Assembly (NCBI GenBank): GCA_027625915.1 | Contig: JANTQA010000047.1 | Coordinates: forward strand, 13,702,001 to 13,766,000 | Reading direction: 5' to 3' | DNA: 64,000 nucleotides | Source: Anaeramoeba flamelloides | Lineage: Eukaryota > Metamonada > Anaeramoebidae | Shown: in pieces, positions 12,907 through 26,106 of the stretch | Position numbering within the stretch: the stretch's first letter is position 1 | Layout: the number at the start of each line of letters is the position of its first letter | The notes under the pieces: model-generated | Seen by the model: only the letters and a program-made list of their open reading frames with translations | Databases searched by the model: none | Told to the model about the DNA's origin: nothing | Translations under genes and position numbers: made by a program

Positions 12907-14653
12907 TACTATAATTATTTTTCTTTAGTAAAAATATTAAAAAAATAGAAAAAATGATGCAATATTTTTTAGATATATATCACTTAATATATTTGTTATT
13001 TTTCTTTAGTCAAAATATTATAAAAAATCATAAAAAAGTATATTGGATTTTTCAGATCAGTATAATGTGATAATTTTAAAATTTTTTTAGACTTGAACTA
13101 GTTATGGTATTAGTTTTTGTATCCGAGCAAATAGAAAAAACCAACATGTTTTATTTGAGATGTTGGGTTTCTACTCTGAGTACACGTTGTTCGGATCATT
13201 GTACCGTTATCAGTTTTTAAAAATATTATAGGGTGTATTCTAAAAGAATTCTAAACTTTTAAAACAAATCGAAAATTTTCATCTTGGCTGAGGAAAGTAT
13301 GATATTTATCCAAAGATTCGACTAATTTATTTTTCAAAAATATAGTTTTTAGTAATTTTTTTTTTTTGGTTTTTATTTTTTCTTTTATTGTAAATACATA
13401 TTCTGATAATATTAATAGTAATTTGGTCAAAATTAATTGTCTCTATTAAAAAATATGTCCTTAAAAATTTTTGCAAAAAAATAAAAAATGAATATACTTT
13501 TTTTGTTAAAAACAAATATCTGCTAATTTCAATAAACAATTAGCAATAATCCAAAATGATAATTAAAACAATAAATCACAATTAGAAGTTAGATTCTTAA
13601 GATGTCAATATTCTGATAAGATTTGTAAACAATATTGTTATTTAATTTAAGCTTCCTTATTTTGGAAACCCCTTTAAATTAATTGTGTTCTCAAAAGTAA
13701 AGATTAGTAGAGACTTCCAAAATCCCATTTTCATATAAAATGAGTTAAAAGGTATAAATTTCAAAAAAGAAGATTCTTTTTATAAAGATTTTCAAGATCA
13801 GCGATATTTTTAGCTAATTTTTTTTACTGGATATGTATTATGGGGAAGAAATTAGAGAAAATGAATTACCTAACCGAAATTCCAAAATCGAAAATTTTTT
13901 TGGAATTAAAAAACCCAAAAGATCTAAAAAATATCCTTTTAATTCTAAAAATGGAAACAAAGGAAAAAAAAAAATAAGAGGTCTGACTTCCATTATTTGT
14001 TTTTACGGGATACCCTTTTATTGGCCCTATAATTTGTTAATAAATATAATTTGAATTCATTGCAATGTCTCTCGTTGATTGAAAAATAGTTTACCTATTA
14101 ATTAGAAATTTGAATGGGTTTCATTTATTTTTAAAGATTTAAAACTTTGAGAAAGATATCTAAAGAGTTAAACGTATTTAATCATGTAGTTTTTACTAAC
14201 TAGTCTAAATATTTAAATTGTGCTAGTAATTCTACTTATGATTAAATAGAATGATTAACGGGTATCTCTTGCTGTTATGAGTGGGTGGATTTTTAAGATT
14301 TTAACAAAGTGTTTTAGTAATATTTTTAATTTAAGGGTTTTTTGATTTACTAATTTTTGTTTATTCAAAAAAAGGGAAAAATTGATATGAACTGCACTTC
14401 AAATTACGAAATTATATTATTTTTCAAGTTTTAAAAAACTTATGGTATTGTTTTTTCCAAATTAAATATATTTTTAATAATTTTTTATTCCAAAGCATCT
14501 TGATTTGATTTTTAAAGTGTTTTTTTATAAATATTCTATGTATGAAATAAGATTTCTTTCTTCATTGAAGAAACTATTTTTTATGAAATATTTTGAAAAT
14601 AAGTCGAAATTTGAAATTTCTCAAAAAAAAAGAGAAAATTTTTTAATCTTTTA

Positions 14654-14851
14654 CAGTCAGTTCCACTTTTAAGGCACAAATTTCGAACTAAATTTAAGGT
14701 GCCATAAAAATCCCAAATCGAGGCACAAAATTCGGATTCTAGTATTACAAATTGTAAAAAAAAGAAATTATAAATTTTGTGCCTTAATTTAAGATTTTTA
14801 TGGTACCTTAAATTTAGTTCGAAATTTATGCCTTAAAAGTGGAACTGGCTG
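14654..14851. mobile_element. MITE family A, copy 3
   Basis: 198 bp palindrome beginning CAGTCAGTTCCACTTTTAAG and ending GTGGAACTGGCTG, flanked by TA. First of three family A copies within 1.1 kb. Confidence 0.87.
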
Positions 14852-14961
14852 TAAAAATGAAATTTTATCTTTAAAAGTGGCTTTTAATGGAAAGCCGAGT
14901 ATTATAATATTCAGATTTTTACTGAATTTTTCAATTTTTTGATGTGGAAATATTTTTATTA

Positions 14962-15154
14962 CAGTCAATCACACTTTTAAGGTACAAACTTTCAACGAGA
15001 TATAAGATACAAAAAATATCAAATTAAGGAACAAAATTCAAATTCTTGTAAAATAAATTGTAAAAAAAAAAATCCATATTTTGTGCCTTAATTTGAGATT
15101 TTTTTGTTCCTTAAATTTTGATGAAAGTTTGTACCTTAAAAGTGGAACTGGCTG
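14962..15154. mobile_element. MITE family A, copy 4
   Basis: 193 bp palindrome beginning CAGTCAATCACACTTTTAAG, TA on both sides, only about 110 bp from copy 3. Confidence 0.86.
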
Positions 15155-15520
15155 TAATTTGTTATAATATTTACTAAAAAATTTTTTTTGGAGTTACTAG
15201 TTCCTTAATTGGTAGTTTGGGTCAACTTAAAGGGTTTTTAAATCAAAGGTGACGTCTTTGTGTTTCTTTGAAAAATGGAAAATAGATTACCGGTAGCTCT
15301 CGTTTGATTTAAAAAAGTTTCAGACTTGTAGATAATAAACTTGCTACGAAACTTTTTTACCAGTGCCAAGATATCAAATGCGAACATATTTAATTCATGT
15401 TTTAAAAGAAAAGGTTTGTTTTTTTTTTTTCTTTTTAGAGAATAGGTAGATATAAAATGAGAAAGGAAACCAATAACAAATAAACATGTGTAAATATGGT
15501 GTTGGTTTCTTAAACTTCTA

Positions 15521-15716
15521 GAGTCAGTTCCACTTTTAAGGCACAAACTTTCAATGATATTTAAGACACAAAAAAATCTCAAATTAAGGCACAAAATATG
15601 GAATTTTTTTTTTTTACAATTTATTTTACTAGAATCTGAATTTTGTGCCTTTATTTGGGTTTTTTTTGTACCTTATTTTTCGTTGAAAGTTTGTGCCTTG
15701 AAAGTGGAACTGACTT
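15521..15716. mobile_element. MITE family A, copy 5
   Basis: 196 bp palindrome: GAGTCAGTTCCACTTTTAAG at the left and GTGGAACTGACTT at the right, TA at 15519-15520 and 15717-15718. Confidence 0.86.
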
Positions 15717-16359
15717 TATTCAAAAAAAAAAAAATCTTAAAATGGGGGGTATACAGGGTCATTTTTTATAGAAAACTATAGTAAGTGTTTTTATCGTTTT
15801 TCTCTTCTGTTCAAAATCCGTAAATTTCAAAAAAATCTGAACAATTACCAAAAAAATTTGAACAAATACAGTTTCTAATTTAACATTTTACTGAAAATAT
15901 TAAAGGTGTTTATTTCAAAATTGATTTGATATTAGGTATACGAGTGAAAAGTGAATTTGGTGTCCTATTGGAACAAGAAGAAAAAAAAGTACAGATTAGA
16001 TTTTGAAAAACTTGTTTTAGACTCTTAATAAAAGTTCTAAGGATTGTGATATACTACTGTTACAAACATGAGCAATCTTCACAAAAAATGTGCTTACTTG
16101 CCTTCGTGGGGGGTAATAGCTTATTTTATGGATATTTGGGCAAAAATATCAGTGCTTGGGGTGTTAAAGCCGCTGTTTTGAATTGTTGGTTTTTGCAATT
16201 TAAACAAGATAAAAATTTTAACCTATTTTCATTTTTACAATTCTTATATATTTTTTTCATTTATAAACCTTCATTTCTCCAATACATACCATGACACTTA
16301 ACACTAAACAAAAGTAGTTAAACATTAAAAGGTAATCAGAAAATAACAATCTATTTCTC

Positions 16360-16800
16360 TTACAGTGATCAAAATAATGCTCTCTCAACGACCATAATCT
16401 TGTGTTTCAAAATATAATCCATACTTTTTAACGTCTTGTTCCAAGGCAACATCCAATCTACTGCTAAATTGTATACCTAAGTTAAAATCAATTTTGAAAG
16501 TAAAAATCTGATTATTTTTAGTAAAATTTAAATTATTCATGCAATTTGTTTAAACTTTTTCATAATATTCTCAATTTTTTTGTTGTTTTTTGATTGAGAA
16601 ATTTTATGTGAAAAACAGACTCTATTTTTGAGATATTTTTCTAATTTGATTATCAATTTTGTAGATTTTCTTTTTAAATAATAGAACTTTGAGAAATCTA
16701 TAATATATTTAATTAGGGTTTATTGTCAGTTTTTTGAACAGTTGACGTCTAGGTCTTCTAAAGAAAAAAAACAGGCTTTTTATTTTGAAATATGGATCAA
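16360..16800. repeat. Diverged duplication upstream of actin, unit 1
   Basis: Shares an ordered series of blocks with 17245-17880: ACAG-GATCAA-TAATG, CTTGTTCCA-GGCAA, GGCAAyAT-CATCTAATC-like, GTATACCTAA-TT, a TTTTGAAAG block and CTCTATTTTTTGAG-like tracts. Strongly diverged; no TA-bounded inverted ends found. May be a duplicated piece of intergenic DNA or an old repeat. Confidence 0.45.
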
Positions 16801-16948
16801 ATTTTTTTGCACGCTTTATTTGGACTACAGTAGAAGTCTATTTTTGGAAAGGAAATATTGGAAAAGGAAGTGAAAATGTTTATCATTTTATTGTCCAAAT
16901 ATTTTTTGATATGTACTTTTTTCTTCTTGTTTTTTAAACACGGCTCTA

Positions 16949-17165
16949 TTTGTTCGAAAATAAATGGAATAAAATTTTCATTTGGCTTTTGTAAAAATGA
17001 TTTAGAAAATCCTGTAAAATATTGGTTTTTTAATCCATAAAATCAACTGAAATTCTAATATTAGCTTTGATAATGGGGACTTTGGTGATATATTATAATT
17101 CTTGAAATATGATTTTTTTGTAAAGCTGAATGAAAATATTGTTCTTTTAATTTTTCAATTAATTG
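16949..17165. mobile_element. MITE family B, copy 2 (diverged)
   Basis: 217 bp; left end AAAATAAATGGAATAAAATT then TTCATTTGGCTTTTG, right end the near-complement with GCTGAATGAAAATATTGTTC. TA on both sides. Confidence 0.75.
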
Positions 17166-17244
17166 TATCTTATTAGGTATTGGGTTGTGAGTCTATTCTT
17201 TTTTCAATTTTGTAGATTAACTCTTTGGGGTTTTGTTAAAAATT

Positions 17245-17880
17245 ATACAGCGATCAAGTTAATGCGTAAACATACTGTTATTTGAATTATAAATGGGTAG
17301 GAATTTTCACTTCATTTTCTCGATTCCTTTTTTATAAATAAAGCACTCAATGAAGTAGGTAGTAATTTGTAACTTTGTTTGAAATAGGAAATGGAAAAGG
17401 AAGTAAAAATCTTTCCCATTTAAAATTCAAATACCAGTATACTAAAAACAATGATACATAAAAAATAAAGTTGTTCTTTTTTTTTCTTGTTCCAGGGCAA
17501 TATAGCATCTAATCAACTTTACAATGGTATACCTAAATTCAAATAATTTTGAAGGTATAACCTTGATATTTAAAGTAAATTTTTTATTTGGAATTGTCTT
17601 CTTTGACAAGTTTTTAAAAATTTCTCGCTTTTTATGGAATTAAATGTCTTTTTTAGAGAAAAACTGTTTCACACTTTTACTCTATTTTTTGAGAAAAAAA
17701 TTCACAGTTATTTTCTCATTTGTAAGAATTTCTTTTTTAAATTTGAACTTTTCGAAACCAACCTCTTATTTACTTATGGTAAATTGTTGGTTTGTTTGAT
17801 TAATTTATAAATGTTAAGTTCTTTTAGAATAAAGAAAAATTGCTTTTTATTTGGTATCATGAGTTAAAAAAAGTATTTCG
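17245..17880. repeat. Diverged duplication upstream of actin, unit 2
   Basis: Counterpart of 16360-16800; the extra length is partly a family D MITE (17275-17437) inserted near its left end, so the duplication is older than that insertion. Confidence 0.45.
17275..17437. mobile_element. MITE family D, copy 1
   Basis: 163 bp with short inverted ends CTGTTATTTGAATTATAAAT and the near-complement TTTAAAATTCAAATACCAG, TA at 17273-17274 and 17438-17439. Related to the element at 60625-60804. Confidence 0.8.
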
Positions 17881-18603
17881 TTCTATTTGAAGAACAATGG
17901 AATTAGAAAAAAGTAAGAATTGTGTTTCATCCTTTCACCAAGAAATTCAAGATCCCTTTGTATCAAGAGAAAGTCTGTATTGTTCATGAAACCTGTTGTG
18001 GATAAATTTGTAAATATTTAGTTTTCTTTTTAAAAAAAGTTTCGTGTAGATCGATTATTCAGTAGAAAAGAGAACTGAACAATTTAATATTTTTGAAAAT
18101 TAAAAGTGTGAGACTAACAATATGTTGTCTTTCTTTCTTTAACATCTCCTTATTTCCTTTTATAATTTTTTTCTAAATGAAATATTTGGAGAGTAAAATT
18201 ACGAAAGGTGAATACCAAAATTCCCTGTAACTCTGTTTTTAAAACCTTTTAATTTGTAGTTTAATTATTTTTTAAAATTGCAAATTTTTTAAAAGGAATA
18301 AACAACAAATCACCTTTTTGGTTTGAAAAAATCTCTCAATTTCTATCTCTCTTTGTATAAAAATATTTAAGAACTAACTTAAAATTCCAAAACAGATCTT
18401 AAAAAATTGAGTAAAAGAGAAAATTTTTCAATATTTTTCAGAATAATTTATTGTTTGATCTATTTTAGAATTTGTTCTGTTTAATAAAAGTTTCAAAGTT
18501 GTATTTAAACTTTTTTGTCAATTATTTTATTCACTTTTTTACATTTTTCTTTTTAATTAAAGTAAGTTTTTAATAACATAAAAAACTTTTTTCTCCTTTT
18601 TAA

Positions 18604-19842
<1,239 letters not shown>

Positions 19843-20073
19843 GTTAATAATCCCAAATTAACCTAAACAATTTTCTTTTTATTTTTTTTATTTTTTTGAT
19901 TCCTTTATTAAGGAAATTCTACTTTTATATCAAATGGAATTGTAACTTATTCTAATTTAAAATAATATAATAAATATGATATTTATCTTGTAATTCGTAT
20001 ATTACGAATTGAAATTTATCTACATTTTTTGATTTTTTTCTTTTAATTTTTTGCGAAAAAGAGTTCTTTTTTA

Positions 20074-20525
20074 ACTGTTGAGAGTAAAATAGTTGGACAG
20101 CAATTTTAATTTTTAACATTTAATAGAACCTAAAAATGATTTTTAATTACAATCGTTTTGTGAAATAACTAAAGAAAAGAACAATAATCTACTTGACAGA
20201 ATAAGGATTAATGTAATTATACCTTTTCAAAACCTTATCTCTTATAAACTAAAGCAAGTTTAAAAATTACCATTTTCAGAATTAATAGTAAACTTTACAA
20301 AAACTTGGATTTTTGTTAAATTAGCGAGATCTACTTTAGTTATGAACCTTTCAAATAAGTATTCTACATATACCACAGATTAATGAACTTTTAACACATT
20401 TAAACCTGGATTTATATAAAATTCACCTAGTTATCAATAGGATTTGATTTTCAATTTTACTAATGTTTCCAATTAAAAATGCTGTCCAACCATTTTTCTG
20501 TGTCCAATATTTTTCTCTCAACAGT
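20074..20525. mobile_element. MITE family E
   Basis: 452 bp between TA dinucleotides (20072-20073, 20526-20527). Ends: ACTGTTGAGAGTAAAATAGT at the left, and at the right the complement of ACTGTTGAGAGAAAAATATT. A TTGGACAGC block lies inside each end. No coding capacity. Single copy seen here. Confidence 0.75.
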
Positions 20526-22269
20526 TACAAGAAAATCCACATTTTTTCAAATTTGAAAAAAATTTTTGATTATTTTTTAAGTAACAAAAATAAAAATCAA
20601 AATAAATCTTAATAGTAAGGGATGACAAAACCCTGAGAATCCAAAAAGAAAATCAAGGAAATTTTTGAAATAATAGTGGCAAAAGAGGTACATTGCATTT
20701 TTAATTAGAATCGTTTTGAATTCTAATTTTGAAAACTATCTATGTTAGTTTTGAAGTTTCTATCTTTTTTACTATTTGAGATCTCATTCATTTTTTTATT
20801 GTCGATAAGAGTTATCTTTAAGGGTTTAGAGAACCTGAGAGATTTGTCTACAATTCAAGTTTCTTGCACTAAATGGCAAATTATATTATCATTCAATGAT
20901 TCAATATATTTCCAGAAAAATCTATTATAAATATTATTGATCAATAAACTATTACATTTTTTACTAAAGATCACAGCTAAAAGATCTCTTTTTTGGAAAA
21001 TTTTCAAATATTTTCCATTTCTAAACAATAGAAACCCCAAAATAATAGTATTCTAGCATTGGAAAAATCATTGTTAGAAATCATCAAACATATATTGTTT
21101 TTGAATTTTTTAATTTCAAAGATTTACCTAATAATTATTGAAAGAAAAACCAAAAAGGCTGATTATTGTTGTTGCTTTTTTTTTTTAAACACAATCTTAT
21201 TTTCGATAATTTTTCAATACTTTCGTAATACATTTTAAAACTAATCTATTCATTAATTATATAGTTTTTTTAAAAAAATAAATTTTTTGACTATTGAGAA
21301 CTATTCTGAGACACTCTTAAGAAAGTTATTTTAACTCGTTTACCATTAGCCCATATTTAATGATAATTGTCTAAATATTTTCTTTTAGTTGTTTTGTATT
21401 TTTATATTTTACACTGTTTTTATGATTTAGATTATGCAGTCTATACATATTTGTGTCTGTACTGCAAGATACCCCCTTTTTTAGGTAATACATAAATGTC
21501 ATAAACAAACAATAATTCTTGAATACCAAGACAATACCAGATATACACTGGGGCTATAACTTTAATAACACTGTTTACGAAAAAAACATGATTTGTCACT
21601 TATTGATCAAGGTTGATTCTCAAAAGAGAACCAGTTTCAGTGATAACAAGTCAAAATATTATATTAAATCTATAATACCTGCCCAAGTTTCATAATAATT
21701 TTTTTTTTATTTTTTTTCTTTATTGAAGATTTTCGATCATTTGGTTTTTTTCATAAACTGATATTTATAAAATGTCAATTTTTTATAACAACTCCGCCTT
21801 AAAACTATTGTTAATATTTTTTATTGTTTTTTTCTTGTCATTTTAATACAACTTACCATTGGTCGAAAAATTACTAAATGGAAAACAATTGTCAAATCTG
21901 AGTTTAATTGTAAAAAGGTAGAAATTTTCATTTATTTTTTGACTATTTTTTCACTAACCAATAAAAATATAAGAAAAGAAAACACCCCAAACCCGATTAA
22001 TACATATCAATGATATCTTAAAGCGAATTTCACATGAATAGAAAAAACATATTAAAAAAAAAACGAAAAAATTCATTTTTACAATTAAATCTCAAATTTA
22101 TTAAATTAACCATATTTAAATTTTGGTTTGAGATGATGTTGTAAATGGACCCTATTTTGATTCCCAGAATCATTCTAATTTTTGATTTTGGTTTTTGTTT
22201 TAAAAAGTTCAAAAAAGACCTTAAAAAATATTTGAAAAAGAGAACATTTATTACCTGACACAATTCGTA

Positions 22270-22497
22270 TTAATTCTAAAATAAAAAGATCAAAATTTTC
22301 ATTCAGCTTTCCAAAAAAATCACACAAACCCAAGTATAAAAATAATTCTTCAAGGTTTCCAATTCGAATAGGGAATCACTAATTTAAGTTAAGCTTCTTT
22401 TATGGATTTAAAATTTGAAATGTTAGATGATTCACTAATCTTGTTTTTTTCGAAAGCCGATTGAATCAAAATTTTGTTCCATTTATTTGGCAACTAA
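22270..22497. mobile_element. MITE family B, copy 3
   Basis: 228 bp, TA at 22268-22269 and 22498-22499. Internal end block AAAATTTTCATTCAGCTTTC at the left, with the complementary GAAAGCCGATTGAATC block at the right. Confidence 0.8.
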
Positions 22498-23431
22498 TAT
22501 TAAAACAAACTTGACAATTTTTTTGAGGAATTGTTCAACTCAAATATAAATAACATCAAAACTTTGAGATTATCTGTTGAAGTGATCCAATCTTTAAGAA
22601 AAAAAACCTTTGCACATCCACTTACATATTTCCTTCTAATACTAAAAGAGTTTGTTTGGTGGACTTAATTGGATCTTTTTTGAAATAAGGACCTTTTCAA
22701 CCTTGCACAAGAATAAGAAAAAAAAGCAAAAGAAAAAAATCTCTCTTGATATTCTAAAAAAAGATCACTTTAAGTTTTTCAAATTGTTGAAAATCACAAG
22801 TTTAAAATTGATATCTTTGACTTCGAAAGATAGGCTATAAAGAAAAAAGATCAATCCAAAAGATTTGTAAGAGTGAACAATGAAAGATCAAAGTCATTCC
22901 TTGATAAATTAAACTATATGATCTTCATTACTTGAACAATTAAAACGACCAACAAAGTATGAATAATTTATTCTTCTTTTTTAACAAAAAAATTTGAAAA
23001 AGTAATAATTTTTTTTTTGATCACCTGTACTTTTAAATTTTAATTTTTATAAGAAAGAATCATATTGAACAAAAGTAGTAAACACCTCAGAACATTACTT
23101 CACAAGAATAATCTCATTTTAATCTTGGAAAAGCAAAAATAAGATTAAATTAAAATTTTAAACTTTTTGTTTTCTTCAATATTATTTTCAAAACTTTGAA
23201 AAGAATTATACCGAAAACACCAGGAATCAGAAGAAACTAGGGTGCTCTTAACCCAAAGAGTTTTTTGTAATTTTTGGATTATTCACATTATTTCAGAGAC
23301 AAAAAAACTATAGATTTGCAATTTGATTCTAACAGTTATTAGATCTATTTTTTGCTCAGTACCCTGTATTAATTATTGTAATTAAAGAAGATGAAAGGAA
23401 AACATTTTTTAAATTTTTCAACTTTTATTTA

Positions 23432-26072
23432 ATGTCTAAACAACAGCCATTTTTGCCTGTAACCGTTGTTAACCAAACAATTTTAGAAGAACCTTTTGGT
23501 GTCAGCATTCAAGACATTTTACTAAAGTTGCCACGAGGTTATTACCGCAGCCTTTCATTTATAAATACCTGAACCAGATCCCATTCCTCATCATATTTTT
23601 CACCTTTCTCCTATTTATTACCTTTTTCCCTACAAAAAAAAAAAAAAATTAACTTCTCTTTACAATTCTGTCAGGTGTTTATTCAGTTGCAAGATCAGTT
23701 ACAACAAATTCAATTCTTTTGTTTGAGTCTCACATTGATAGACTGAGTAAGTCTCTGATTATTTTTTTATTTTCATTTTTTGACTCTTTAACTTTTATTT
23801 CATCCTTTTGGAACTGCTTTGGAACAAACAAACAAACAAACAAACAAACAAACCAATTACTAACCTCGCCACACAAACTGACAAACCAAAAACAAAACAG
23901 GAAAATCAGACAAAAATATTTTTAAGACACTTTCTGAATTAACACAGGATCGTAACAATTTAAAAGAACTAGTCCTTAAAAATTTGCAAATTGCTCTTCG
24001 TAAACTTATTGAAATTAACGAAGAAGACCAAATCCAAAAAAAGTCTGTTTTGATTTTCATTTCAGATCGAGATACATTCTCGCAACAAGAAAAAGGCACA
24101 CTCAACAAAACTTTCCTTTCAAAAAGGTTACTGATCTTAATCCATGTCTACCCAATTATGAAAGTGCCCAACTCAATCAAGGTGCAAATTTGTGGACAGG
24201 CAAGAAAACAACCCAACACTAAAGACACAAAATGGGTGAGGTAAAATAAAATATTCCTTTTTTGGTTCCTCTTTCAAATTTTGTTTTTTTTTTGCAATTA
24301 AGCACGCAGATCCAAGACTCTTTTCTTTGACCAAAAAGTTTTCAGTTGTTTTCGTTAGAAACATATAAACAAAGTGCATAACAAAAGTTTTTAAAGAATG
24401 TGGACAAACAGTTTCACTGACTCTTTTTAGACAGTTTTATTAACCCTTTTAAAAAACTTTTCTCTTGAACTTTTTAAAAATGGCAGTTTTCTACAAAAGG
24501 TTCCAATTTAGAAATTGATGAAAAATCAAAAAGATTTTTTGGCGAAATGATGTGGGGTACTGACCAAAATTTTGATTTTTAATCGAAACTAATAGATACA
24601 GTGGTTTAAATAACCCGTGTTTTTTATTTTAACCCATTACTAAAATTTAACTCATGCAAAAAATATTGGCTAATTGTAGAAATAAAAGAAACAAATCAAT
24701 GGGATGAAAACAGTATATAAACAAGAAATAGGGTTCTTTAAATAAATTTTAAAAAAGAATTATGAAGATATGGAAAGATTAAAATGCAATTTTTTGACAA
24801 AAAAATGAGCTAAATTTCATTTTTTGAATTTTTAATAAAAAAATCATTAAATCTCACAAATTTTGTAAATATTACTAAATTTTAGAAACAAAAGCATTTA
24901 ATATTATTGAGTCATTTTGATTAATCAAAGATCTAACCTCTAAAGTCAATTTGGATATGAACCAAGAATCGATAAGTGAATTCTGGTCTTCCAATACCCA
25001 AGTCTGAAAAAAAAAACACGAGTTAAATTTTCGTAATGGGTTAAAGGTTGTCAACATGGGTTATTTACACCGCTGTAGTCATCATTTTGAGAATTTTAAT
25101 GAGAAGTCGATAAATTATACAAGTGTAAATATGAACGCCTTAAAAATAGAATTTTTTTTGTTAACAGGTTAAATGTTAAAAGAAACACTTCATATGACAA
25201 AGAGAAGATTTTGAAGTGACTAAAGTCATGTCTTCTAATGATTGTGTTTATTCACTCTTTGAATTGGGAACCACAAAATTATTTTTCAAAAAAACTTGAC
25301 AAAATAAAAAAAAAAAATGATAACCACACAGTTTAAACACTGATAACATAAGAAGATTTTAAGATAACGATCATTTTTTATAAAAGGTATTGATCATTTT
25401 TTATCTGACTGCCCATTAAATAAAGAAAATTAAATAATTTGGATAAAAGTATTAGTTCAAATTAAAAAAGATAATAAAAATAATATCTATATCTATATAT
25501 GACCTTAATAAAATTAAGCACTATTTTTTTCTGATTAATATTTTTCGAAATTAGGGTTATAACTTAATTCAATTAACCACTGGGATAATTTTTTTTAGAA
25601 TAAAACACTCTCAACTTTTGAATATCTAAAATATTTTTTGAAATTACTGTGCACTTTTTTATTTTTTTTTTGAAAAATTGGGGTTGAGAAAAGCTTTAAA
25701 TCAAAGAATAAGTTAATATATTAAATTAGAATGGGTTTTCAGAGAGTTTATCTTTTTAGTTGAACTTTTTTTTTTAATTTTACCATTTAAAACTAAAAAA
25801 AACATTTGAAGACCAAATTAGTACCTTTTGTGAAAAGAAAATTCCCCATAATTTTAGAATTTGTTTTAGTAAATGAGTTAAAACAAGATAGTGTATCGAA
25901 AAATATACATAATTTCGACTTTGAATTCAATGATTTTGGCAAAACATGTTTTCAAGAAAAAGTTAAATTGAAACTTTATTTATTTTTATTTTATTATTTA
26001 GTTTTTTTAATTGTATTAATGGAAATTATTGAATCAGTTTTTCATTTTTAGTGTTTTTTGGGCCGTAGGGAC

Positions 26073-26106
<34 letters not shown>

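Larger units (their letters stand above)
19843..23431. other. Intergenic between actin and the aminotransferase
   Basis: No gene seen. It contains the actin 3' flank (ATAATAAAT-like A/T signals near 19960), MITE E and MITE B copy 3. Remaining ORFs are short and without recognisable motifs. Confidence 0.6.

Noticed and set aside
13833-14054. 73-codon ORF beginning MYYGEEIRENELP, with a Lys-rich stretch
   Set aside because: Looks somewhat gene-like and could be an exon, but no neighbouring exon, domain or convincing acceptor was found.
16046-16294. 82-codon ORF upstream of actin
   Set aside because: No motif, no partner exon, composition like the surrounding A/T-rich DNA; starts near the duplicated intergenic stretch.
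25806-26051. 81-codon plus-strand ORF in aminotransferase intron 3
   Set aside because: Starts at TTG rather than ATG, lies within an intron whose flanking exons join exactly, and shows no domain.
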